From Benincasa hispida (lineage: Eukaryota > Streptophyta > Magnoliopsida > Cucurbitales > Cucurbitaceae), in assembly GCF_009727055.1 (NCBI RefSeq), contig NC_052354.1, positions 55,619,373-55,683,372 of the forward strand: a stretch of 64,000 nt of DNA, read 5' to 3'. The first letter of the stretch is position 1; the number at the start of each line of letters is the position of its first letter. The notes below the pieces were generated by a model. The model saw only the letters and a program-made list of their open reading frames with translations. It was not told where the DNA came from and did not search any database. The position numbers were made by a program, and so were the translations under genes. Of the stretch, positions 24,826 to 34,751 are shown piece after piece.

Positions 24826-26266
24826 AATCAAACCGAGATTTACGTCGTTAATAAACCCCATATCCAATTAAAAGAAGATTTATAATACACCGAACTATTC
24901 TTATCACTACAAAACGTAGCAACAATGGTAAGTACGGGGTTGAACTACAGAGAGACCAAGAAATAAATCTTTCTTAAGCTAAATTTGACTATGAAAGCAG
25001 GAAAAAATTGGGTTTTGGTTTTTGGACAAATTGGAAACATACAATAAACTAAAATGCAAAGGGTAAATGTAATTTAGGAATGAAGTCCATTTAATTCCTA
25101 AAGTAAGAGGGAGAATTTTATGCAATTTCTATCATGAAACTCAATAAATAAACAAACATTCAATTCATGTGTGCATAACTACCAAAGTGATATAATTTAA
25201 CTAGTTTCTACAAAAGTCGACAACTAATTAAAACAAAATCAATCAATTAAGGTTGGAAAGCCAATACCCTAATTTAACTACATACTTCTAAATTCTACTG
25301 GGTTCTCAAAGATCATATAGAATTAAAAATCATATGCATTAAGAATGAGGATTCAATTATGTGATTAATTGACCGGATAGCCTTATTCGATTAACCAACA
25401 TATTCTTCGAATCTAGATTGAACACAAAGGAAACGCGTGGGCTTGAAATCAACTAGCTAAGACATGCGATTATGGTAGGTTCATCACTCCAACACATAAC
25501 TTCAAATATGAATTATGACAAGATTCAAAGAAAGCATGGAATTGAAGAACGTAAAATTCAATCAAAGAAATCTCAAGAAAATCACATTAAACCTTTTACT
25601 CAACAAAATTAGATGGAATCACCTCTTACTTCATAGAAAAATCAAGAAAACCATCCAATTTGTCAATTGCAACCCGAAATAAAATATAAAACTAACCTAT
25701 GGATACTGAAAATACAAAGGGAAAAGAAGAAAACCATCTCTCCACGACCTTAATGAATTCCAACATTCTTTTAACCTAAAAACTGAATAGAGTATATATA
25801 GAAGTTGAGGCTAGCATTGCAACACTAGTCAGAGCATTGCAACGCTCTTATTGACAACAACCCTCGAGCGTTGGAGTGGTATTGCATCGTTGTTGTGACT
25901 TTCCCTTGCGACAGGCTTGTGCGTACAGACACTTAGCATTCAGTTAATCATCGCAGCCTTACAACGCTAAAGGTAGTGTTGTGACGCTGTCCTACATCCT
26001 TAGCTTCTGTCGTTGCGCGGGCATTGAAGCTATGCATGTACGAGCATTGTGACGCTCTAATAAGGGCAGTTTGGTCATTTCCACTCATTTGAATTCCAGA
26101 TGCTCAAATCACCTCTAAATTACTTCGAATTAACCCTGCTTGACTTCGAACGCTCAGTTATACTTCTTAGTTGCTCCATACCTATAAAATAGGATAATAA
26201 ACATTAAAAACCTACTAATGAGCTCAAATTAAGCTATGAATAATAACTTTTTTTTTAGAGCTATCA
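24826..26266 (-). repeat. 5' LTR of the Tat-like gypsy element
   Basis: About 1.44 kb and the partner of 18516-20055. In element orientation it starts TGATAGCTCT at 26266. The other end is set approximately by the primer site at 24804-24821. It lacks a stretch around CATTCACATTCAATCTTTTG found at 19180-19225 in the other LTR. Confidence 0.85.
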
Positions 26267-26744
26267 GTGACTTAATGAGTTATGGAGGATTGAAAATAAT
26301 AAAAATTGTGTCATGATTTGGAAAAGAAGACTAGTTTAATAGAGAGAATTTTGTTGAAAACCACATTTTATTTGGGTAACTGGATCTTGGAAAAGAAAAA
26401 TCAATAATTGAGATTTTAAACTAAACTGACCCTTAGACATAAATAAAATATAATATTAAATTATTTTTCTTTTTAAATTTGTTTTCTTTTTTTAAAAATC
26501 CAAAAAAAAGTTAAAACTCATAATGTGTCTAAAACTAGTCGTTAGACACAAACATAAAAAAATATTAAATTCATTTTCCTTTTAAATCCATTTTCTTTTT
26601 AAAACCAATTCAAAAATCAAAAGGCCACCATGTGTCACTCCTCCATTGTTCCAAATTGCACCTTTCGATTGAGTTAATTTGATTAATTTTGCTGTCATGT
26701 CACCACTTCGAGTATTTTTCTGTTACCATTTTCTCCCCTGTAAC

Positions 26745-28000
26745 TAGGATCACCTCAATTCGTGTGTTGTTTTATTTAGCTGTCTTAAACAACCTTGTAG
26801 TTCATCAGATGGATGTAAAGACTGTATTCATGAATGATGAATTTGAAGAAGAGATTTACATGGAATAGTCTAAAGGCTTCGTAGTCCATGGTCAAGAGAG
26901 CAAGGTTTGTAAGTTAGATAAATCTCTTTATGGCTTGAAATAAACTCCTAAGCAATGACATGAAAAATTTGATAACCTAATCTTGTCTAAAGGTTTCAAA
27001 GTCACCATCATATGTTTGTATATAGATGATTTGTTGATTTTTGGATTAAACTTGCACATTATAAATGATGTGAAATCCTTATTGAGTGAAAACTTTGATA
27101 TGAAAGACTTAAGAGAAACAGATGTTGATGTAATCTTAGGTATAAAAGTAACTAGGTCTAAAAAGGGAATTTCTCTGGATCAATCTCATTATATAGAAAA
27201 GATTCTGAAGAAATATAATTACTTGAATGTAAACCAACATGTACTCCTTATGACCTTAGTGTTAAATTATTCAAGAATACTGGTGATAGAGTTAATCAAT
27301 CTGAGTATGTGAGCATCATAGGCAGTCTTAGATACGTTGTTGACTACACTAGACTTGATATAACTTATGTTGTAGAATTACTATATAGGTTTACAAGTAG
27401 ACCTAGTATAGAACATTGAAATACTTTAGAAAGGATTATGAGGTATTTGAAGAAAACTCATAACCTAGGATTACATTATCAAAAGTTTCTCGCTGTCTTG
27501 GAAGGGTTCAACGATCCTGACTAGAACTATCTCTCAGATGATTCAAAGGCTACCAATGACTATATTTTTAATATAGTAGGCAGAGTTGTCTCTTGGAAGT
27601 TCAAAAAACAAACTATCTTAGCCCAATCATGATGGAGTCAGAAATGATAGCACTAGTAACCAGCTAGTAAAGAAGCATGGTAGCTTAGAAGTTTGCTATC
27701 AGAGATTACCCTATGGGAAAAGCTGGTACCAACCATATTGATTCATTGCGATAGTACTACAAAAATCGCAAAAGCTCAGAACAGTTATTACAATGGAAAG
27801 AGATGACAAATACATCGTAAGCACAGTACCATTAGAGAGTTCCTCACTACTGGTGCAGTTAGAGTGGATCACATAAGAATTGATGAAAACTTGGCAGATC
27901 CTTTGACGAAAGGACTAGTCAGAGAGAAGGTTTTCAAAACCTTAGAAAGGATGAGACTCATGCCTATAGAAAGATGAATCATTGTAAGGAAAACCCGACC
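26745..28000 (+). pseudogene. copia reverse transcriptase and RNase H remnant
   Basis: It continues the polyprotein broken at 17778: RITSIRVLFYLAVLNNLVVH, QMDVKTVFMNDEFEEEIYME, SLYGLK and the catalytic site as CLYIDDLLIFG at 27000-27050. YIDD replaces the usual YVDD. NFDMKDLRE and ILGIKVTRSKKGISLDQSHY follow. RNase H appears at 27740-27950 as HCDSTTKIAKAQN, YNGKR and DENLADPLTKGLVREKV. Stops and frame changes occur throughout (for example after EEIYME and LSM). Confidence 0.87.
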
Positions 28001-28530
28001 TGCAGACTGAAGATCCCAAGAAACAGGTTCAACCGGTAATAACTGATCACAAGTAATATGAAATGAATTATGCGAAAACGAACATAAAGTTCCCTTCTTA
28101 TGACCTAGAGTTTGAGTATGATATCCTGAAGTGTAAGAAAAGTTGAAATTAGTTTTTAATGTGATATATACTTGATGTCATGTGGGGTACCTAGCTACAG
28201 GAGTATTCTTAATAGACTTACCTATGTGAATGTGGAAGTGGGGGTCGCTTCCTATGGAGTTTTAAGTAAACTCTTTAGAGCATTCACTAAACCGAGATAC
28301 ACGTGCTAGGCCTTAAAGCACAGACTTTCGAACTACACCCTAATAATGTTGTGTGTGAGATGTTGTTAGAGATAGAGTTCAAAACCAAAAGTTACTCTAG
28401 TATATTCTGATTCATCTACACTATGTAAAGGTTCAAGTCGTAAGACACTTTTGCTTATGCACAATATTGTACAAATTAATTTTGCTCAATGAAAAATGTT
28501 TTTCTTATGATTTTTAAATTTTCAAGTGGG
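28001..28530 (+). other. 3' untranslated region and polypurine tract of the copia element
   Basis: Non-coding tail between RNase H and the right LTR. It ends with CAAGTGGGGAATAG near 28520-28533, a purine-rich tract of the CAAGTGGGG type that precedes many copia LTRs. Confidence 0.6.
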
Positions 28531-28770
28531 GAATAGTGAAAATTTAATTGTAGATGAAAAAAATGCCTTTTTGAGAATCCCACATTACTAAGTTTAACAA
28601 GTGGAACCTCCTTTATAAACCTCCACCTTGAGTTATGGGTTTGGCCCCAAGGGTACCTATGTTTTAGAGAGGGTGAGGAGATAGAAAAATATGGGTAAGG
28701 TGGACATCCCACGTGCGTTGTTGATCGTATTTGTCTTCTATCCACCAGAGATTGCCATTCCAACAATTTC
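28531..28770 (+). repeat. Right LTR of the split copia element (truncated)
   Basis: It matches 15251-15475 from GAAAATTTAATTGTAGATG through CTTGAGTTATGGGTTTGG and GGGTAAGGTGGACATCCCAC. The similarity then stops, so the LTR end is lost or diverged. Confidence 0.65.
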
Positions 28771-28899
28771 AAATTCTTTTTAAAAAAATGACATCAAATA
28801 TTAATTCAAATTAGATTTGAAATACTTGAAGTACTTATATGTTATTAAAATTGAGAAAATTTGAGAGAAATGATACTAATTTGTATTTTTTTATAAAGA

Positions 28900-29122
28900 T
28901 TATTTTCAAATATAGGAAAATGAATCAAAATATTTACAATTAGTAATAAAATATCATAATCTATCTGTAAAAGACTGCTACAACACTGTAATTTTATTTG
29001 TCATGATAGACACAGATAGTAGTCTATCGTTGTTTATCACGGACTATTACAGATAGATCGTGATATTTTGCTATTAGTTGTAAGCCTGTAAATATTTTTA
29101 ACAGTTTTATCATTTAAAATAA
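28900..29122. mobile_element. GATAGAC-type foldback MITE, copy 2
   Basis: The left arm (TTATTTTCAAATATAGGAAA, then AATGAATCAAAATATTTAC) is the imperfect inverse of the right arm (GTAAATATTTTTAACAG...TTAAAATAA). The centre holds GATAGACACAGATAGTAGTC, then TATCACGGACTATTACAGAT. About 223 bp and the most complete copy in the window. Confidence 0.65.
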
Positions 29123-29886
29123 TTTCATTTTTTTAATGTTAAACACATATGGAAACTTATAAATAAATAAAAATATCGCTTTTACATTTCAATTGAAATA
29201 AACTGAACTATATCATACAATTTAAATAGTGTTTAGTTTTAAAATTAATGAACCCATTAGTCACAAAATTGAAACTTCATTTGACCAATTATAGACATTT
29301 TAAAGATTATATATTTATTTTACACGAGATTAAAAGATTATAAATTGAACTTGTAATTTAATAAAAATGTTTGACAACTTTTTTTTCTTTTTTTGAGAGA
29401 GAAATATCAGACAACTTTATATTATATGTTAAGCTTCGTAATTAGGTTAATGAGTATTTAAAATGGTGGCCATATAGGAAAGGAAACCGTGTTCATTATA
29501 CTCGAATATAGGATTTCTTTTGATTATATCGTAATTTTCTAAAACTTATTATTAATATATAATACTTTCAATATTTAATTGTAAAAATATTGTAGTTTTG
29601 ACTAAAAAAACTCTTCTATTGAAGATAAAATATACTATGTTAATAAAACAAATGTTTTTTTTAAACGATGCATGTAGAAAAGAAAAATATATCATATTCA
29701 CGAGCCTTAGATGGTTTTTTCCAGAACCGCTTTATTATTTTCAACACTAGAACACAAGATGATGCTTCCCCTCATTTGCCAAATCATTCACACATTCAAC
29801 CAAAATCAACGATCAATGAGGGTTTTGAAAGTAAAAATTGCCAAAATAAACTACAACATCGACGAGGAGAAGCTTGTTTCAAATAA
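29123..29886. other. AT-rich intergenic DNA
   Basis: No gene seen in most of it. The stretch 29668-29886 is less AT-rich and open in two overlapping frames, one ending in a NIDEEKLVSNNLAV stretch just before the hAT-like element. It may be the eroded upstream part of the transporter pseudogene, but I could not match it convincingly. Confidence 0.4.
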
Positions 29887-29894
29887 CTTGGCAG

Positions 29895-30356
29895 TAGGGA
29901 TGTGTAGGAACCGACCAAAATCATAGAACCAGACCGAATCGACTAGTTTGGTCTTTTTTTTTTTAAAGAAGCAACTATCGATTCACTAAGTAGTCGAACC
30001 GACTGGTTCGGTTCGATCAACGATTCTCTATCCTGAAAAATCGATAAAAATCGAACCGAACCAATCCTATATATTAATATAAATAATATTTATTAAATAT
30101 GATAATAAATATTATATTAAGTAAAAGTATTATTAAATATTAAATAATACTGATGAGTCCATAAGCCCAATCTTTTTGCCTAATTAAAAAAAACCATCAG
30201 TTATAAACCGACCCAACTTGAACCGATTCACGTTGGTTTGGTTCAGGAATCGAAATCGATGGAAATCGGTTTCCACGGTTTTGTTTACTTGAGAACCATG
30301 GACTTTCGTTCAGTTTATGGTTTGACCCAAAATTGGACCAAATTGAACCACGCCTA
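29895..30356. mobile_element. hAT-like non-autonomous element
   Basis: 462 bp. It begins TAGGGATGTGTAGGAACC and ends GGACCAAATTGAACCACGCC plus TA, whose reverse complement (TAGGCGTGGTTCAATTTGG) imperfectly mirrors the start. The flanks CTTGGCAG (29887-29894) and CTTGTTAG (30357-30364) match at 6 of 8 positions, as expected for an aged 8-bp hAT duplication. The interior has repeated GGTTCGG/CCGAACC phrases, common in small plant hAT derivatives. No transposase. Confidence 0.6.
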
Positions 30357-30364
30357 CTTGTTAG

Positions 30365-30892
30365 ATATATTTGGGAACAAAACCCTTTTCGTATATTTGA
30401 CGATCGGTAAGGTTTTGATTTCGCCTTTTTACTTGGACCGGTATGGTCGGAGGCCAATTTTGTTATTGGGCTTGACCGGAATGGCTTTGTTCGTTGCTTT
30501 GGCTGGGCCTGGGCTCGAAATTTCTGGAGTATTCAGATATGAAACCAAAATGGGCCATTGGGCTTTGCGTGGTGGCCGTTTGTGCAGCCCTGTCGTTGTT
30601 TTGTATTGGGCTTGGGCCCATCACGTGGCTTTATTCGTCCGAAATATTCCCGTCAAGATTGCAGGCCGGCCCAAGGTTTTAGCCTGGCGGTCTCGTTGAG
30701 CCGGTTGGTAAGTGGTTTGGTGGCAATGACATATTTAGCATTTAGAGGAAATTAAGGTTTGGAGGGGACTTTTTTTGCCTAGCCAGAACGATGGCGGCGG
30801 TGACGGCTTTCTTTTGCTACTTTCCGCCGGAGACTAAGGGTTGAAAAGCTTGAAAGAAATCGAAACTCTCTTTGACGATGAAGAATTTCATT
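30365..30892 (+). pseudogene. Polyol/monosaccharide transporter pseudogene, C-terminal part
   Basis: Successive frames spell the C-terminal half of a plant polyol/monosaccharide transporter (major facilitator superfamily sugar porter). Frame one (about 30367-30530) gives YLDRYGRRPILLLGLTGMAL, the conserved D-R-x-G-R-R loop. A frameshift leads to KWAIGLCVVAVCAALSLFCI then GLGPITWLYSSEIFPSRLQA (about 30545-30665), the signature near transmembrane helix 10. Another shift gives SLAVSLSRLVSGLVAMTYLA. The end (about 30775-30892) reads FFCYFPPETKG, a stop, then KSLKEIETLFDDEE, the PETKG motif and acidic tail. At least three frame disruptions and a nonsense codon rule out function. The N-terminal helices are absent. 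The left edge abuts the hAT-like element. Confidence 0.85.
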
Positions 30893-31440
30893 GAATAATA
30901 AATCATAACTATAAGTCTATTAAGTCTCATTTTAAATCATAACCTATGAAACACAAACATGGATACATATATGAGATATTTATAGGATACGACGATACGT
31001 TAATTTTTATAAAACTAGGATATAGATAAATTTAGCGTACAAGTTCATGATAATAATACAAAAAATAACATCTAAGATATTGAAGTACAATAGTCAATAA
31101 AATGCAATAGAAAAGTGGTCTTCTTGTAATCTTATTTCTCCCCCAATTAATATTGATTTCCATTTATTTGGTCTTCTACATATTTTAAGCCTACAAGTGA
31201 GCAGAGTGTTAAGTGATATAATATTAAATTTAACTTCCCCGTTAACTTAAACTTTTGAGTCAATAGATGATTAAAAGGAGGTGATGGGTTGTAAAAAAAA
31301 AAAATAAAAAAAAAAAATTGCTTAGTGAGGATGGTGAAATGATGGAATGATGGGGGGCCTACCTTTCCTTTTGTTTGTTTAATTGTTTTTTGAGTTAGGC
31401 TAACTTAGGCATTTGGGCCATTGGGCCATTGGGCTTTTAA
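30893..31440. other. AT-rich intergenic DNA
   Basis: No gene seen. It includes an A-rich run near 31290-31318 and GGGCCATTGGGCCATTGGGC near 31412, a short repeat with two GGCCATT units. Confidence 0.45.
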
Positions 31441-34400
31441 AAAAACATGGGTTGTTGGAGTGTTTAAACTTGCTAAAATAAACTTGATTTCAAATGGAAA
31501 ATATCTTCCCATTCTCTTCACGTGATTTTCTCTTTCCGTATCTAGGGTGCGATTTTCCCTTCCTCTTCCCAATGGTTCTCAACTCCTTTCTTCATAATTA
31601 TCTTCTATCTTCTGTTCGATACTTTCTGAAGATTTTGTCAAAAACGAAGCACAATAGCCTTCAATCGGTCGTCGGTGCCATAACCATCCTCTTTCGCTCC
31701 TGATTCACAAGGTTAGCTATAAGGTTTTTTAATCAATTTTATTCTTCGATTTTCTTGTATGATCAAGTTTTCTAACATTTTGGATTTGTTCTCAATTTTT
31801 TTTCCTCATCCGACATCCTCTTAGATTTCGTCTTTGTTTTTAGGTCGGATTCTTCCTCAACTTTTCCATTCAGCTTCATTTCATTTTTAAATTTTGATTT
31901 TATTTGTGCTTTTGTACATTTCATTACTATTGAATGAAGTATGTTGATTTTACTAGTCAATTTGATGATTTTATTGTTTAATTGATTTTTTTTTTTTTCA
32001 TTTTTAGATGAAATCCAGGGCTTCATGCAATATGAGGCATATTAGTCTATCACTTCATCTCCAAAGATTCTTCTTTTGATGTTTCATGAGTTAACTTTGG
32101 TTTTTAGGTTGAGAACTTCATTTTTTTTTTTTTTGCAAACAGTGATGTACTTCTCTATCATTGATAGATTAATATGACTTTAATGATATTTGTATATCAT
32201 TGAGACTCGTATTCTAGTCTATTAGTAATATTAGTCTATATCACTAATAGACTTTGTCTTCTATCAATGTTATGAGTGCAACAGTAAAACTTTATCAACA
32301 TTCAAGAATTCACAAAAAAGAATAGCTTGTTTGTGTGTTCTAATATTTATTTATTTAATTTGTGGGTAATATAACACAATATATTAGTGATAGACCCTAT
32401 TAGTGATTTTTTATACTATCAAAATAGAAGTATTGGTAATGGACACATATTAATGATATAGTCTATGGTTGATAGACTTTAAGAGCTGGATCTTAATTAA
32501 TTTATTGATTATGTTTGTCCTTTTTTTCATGTTAATGCTATTAATGAAGTTAAATTTCAAGTGATTGATGGAAGTAATTGAAAGTTATATGGATTGACAT
32601 GAATGTACTATCTCCAGTTTTCAAGTCGACCTCGAAAATAAAGAATATTATCTATTGGTGAAGAGAAAAGTTACTTAAAATGAACGTGCGGTAGAAAGTG
32701 TAAATTTCCACCATTTTTATATTGATGTGGCATTACAATTTTCATAAGAATCATTTTGCTCGAGGAATAAAGAACATTCCTTTATCCATTTTTGTTAGTA
32801 GTAAATACATTCAATTTATTTGTGATCCAAGTTTTCAATGGTAACCTACAATTTTTGTCAGTACATTTTGATAGTGATTGGAGTTGTTGCTATGAAGAAA
32901 GTAGTTATAGTATGAAGTAACATCACTGTGAAGTCTATTGCTGATAGACTTCAACATGTATTAAAGATTAACATAACTTTTTCTCAATAAAAAGTACAAA
33001 TGCACATAACTTGTAATGATTCAAGTTGTGATCCAACATTTTGTATTACTGATATGGTCTATCACAAATGTGTATCACAACATTTGATATGGACTTCAAC
33101 ACCTATTATGAATTAGTTGTTTAATTTGTAATTTTTCTTAATAAAAACCACAAATGCACATAATTTGCAATAATTCAACTCGTGATTCAATATTGTTCTA
33201 TATTAATATGATATCAACTACATATGAAGGTAATGTCAAGTCTATCACTAATATGGTCTATTATTGATAGATTTTAGCATTCAATTAAGAGTCACAATTG
33301 TTTAATCCTTATAAGTTTACTCGATGGAAACAAAAAGACACATAACTTGTAACGATTCAATATGTGATCCAACATTTTTCTATATTAATACAACAAAATC
33401 AAGTACACATTGTGAAGTTTATCATTGATCTTTTCTATCGCTAAGATACTGCAAATATCCACAAAACTAAGTTTCTACAATATCCACAAACTTAATGTAC
33501 CACAATTTGCACCAAACTAATGTACTACATTATAATCTTTTATTCTAGAAGTATGTCTTGTTTGTTTCTTTCTTTCTTCTGGTCTTTTGCATTTTCTAGT
33601 CTTTGTATTCTCAACATTTTCTTTGACGGGTTTAAGTTGTCTCTTCGGCCTCACATTTTCAACATTCTTTGTTATTTGCATAAATTTCATTTTTTCCTTT
33701 TCTTGAACAACTTGAAATGTCAACATTAAATTAGAAGTTAATAAATATATATCGAGTCTATCAGTCATAAAACAATATAGGAAATATTATAGGTTTCTAT
33801 TATCCCTAATAGACTCTAATCAAAACACCCAAAAAAAAAAAAAAATTGTAGTGTGAATGAGCATTTACTCACATTCTAATGAAAACAAATTTAAATCCTT
33901 CAACTCTATTAATGATAAAAACCCATTGATGATAGACTCTAAAAAAAAGTAAATTAGTGATAAAAAAAAAAAACTATCAGTGCTAGACACGAATAAAAAA
34001 AAAAAAAAGTAGTGCAACTAAGCATTTACTCACATTCAAATGAACAAATTCAACATTAAGTCTATCATTGATAAAACCTGCAACTGAGCATTTACTCACA
34101 TATATTCCAATGAAAACAAATTAAATATACTTCAAGTATATCTATCACGGATAAACTCTAATAATAATAATAAAAAAAAAACAGCACGGTAACTAATCAT
34201 TAACTCACATTTCAATGAAAAGATGTGATAGAAATCACTGATAGACTCTAATCAACAACATCAACAAAAACAACAATAGATTCTAATCAACAACAAGAAC
34301 CAAAAAAAAAAAAAAAAAAGCAAGAATGGAATCTAAGCAATGAAACTATACATTTACTTACTTTTCTTACTTTGTGTTGTCAGGACCGATTTCAACCTAA

Positions 34401-34751
34401 TGGAGGAGGAATTTTACCAAAAATTGACTGATTCTCCCTCGCGCGATGGCTTTCTCACGGTCGATTTCAAATTTTTGGTTTCGTTAAAATGAATTGTCAA
34501 AACTGAAAGAACAAATGGAAGAAACAGGTTTCTCATGGCTGAATCGTCAAAACTGGAAGAACAATTGTTGAAACGCGACCACTTTCTCATGATCGACTTC
34601 AAGATTCCCTCGCGCGATCGCTTTCTCATGGCCCAAATTTCTGAAACTAGAAGACCAATGGAAGACGATGAAATAGGAAAAATAATTGTTAAAACTGGAA
34701 AACTAAAAAGGGAAGTGGCTAATCATTGGCTTTTCAAGGTTTTTTGGGACA
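31441..34751. repeat. Repeat-rich stretch with several tandem arrays, unclassified
   Basis: No intact gene. CTATCA/TGATAG motifs are scattered through 32150-34260. Separate degenerate arrays are visible: about 165-bp units at 33003, 33157 and 33339 (each CACATAACTTGTAATGATTC-like); 25-bp units at 33460, 33485 and 33510 (CACAAAACTAAG-like); and units containing GAGCATTTACTCACAT near 33858, 34020, 34088 and 34190. Around 34490-34640 a ~51-bp unit (GTCAAAACTGGAAGAACAA) repeats. A 5' UTR-like stretch at 31494-31700 precedes a possible splice donor (AGGTTAGC), but no exon chain could be built. It may be the body of a decayed DNA transposon. Confidence 0.45.

Larger units (their letters stand above)
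18516..26266 (-). mobile_element. Tat/Athila-like Ty3/gypsy element, non-autonomous
   Basis: Direct GTGAC copies flank it at 18511-18515 and 26267-26271. In minus orientation the 5' LTR is at the right (24826-26266) and the 3' LTR at the left (18516-20055). The LTR starts TGATAGCTCT. The primer site TGGCGTCGTTGTCGAGGA resembles the TGGCGCCGTTGCCGGGGA type common in Athila/Tat elements. Internal sequence excluding the nested LTR totals about 2.6 kb. It has a gag-like zinc-knuckle remnant and no reverse transcriptase, integrase or protease motif. It is therefore a large retrotransposon derivative or a deleted copy. Confidence 0.82.
17779..26744. mobile_element. Unclassified repeat inserted in copia RT, itself interrupted
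   Basis: Bounded by TAGGATCA at 17771-17778 and again at 26745-26752, so the copia reverse transcriptase was interrupted here. The element's own sequence is 17779-18510 plus 26272-26744 (about 1.2 kb). It starts GTATGACAACCTTAGAGG and GGGTGAATAG. A phrase near 18145-18195 (TTTATAGTAGTTTGGCACAA, then CCTACATCCACTTTCC) occurs in dispersed plant repeats I cannot name with confidence. No coding domain, terminal inverted repeat or LTR pair was recognised. It might be a decayed retroelement or a non-autonomous DNA transposon. Confidence 0.55.
15251..28770 (+). mobile_element. Second Ty1/copia element, split by nested insertions
   Basis: Left LTR, gag, protease, integrase and the start of reverse transcriptase lie at 15251-17778. 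The rest of reverse transcriptase, RNase H, polypurine tract and right LTR lie at 26745-28770. The two halves are the same orientation and consecutive in the polyprotein order. The reading joins around R-I-T-S-I-R, with about 20 residues normally found after LVA missing. The intervening 9 kb is a younger stack of insertions. All coding parts carry frameshifts and stops. Confidence 0.88.
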
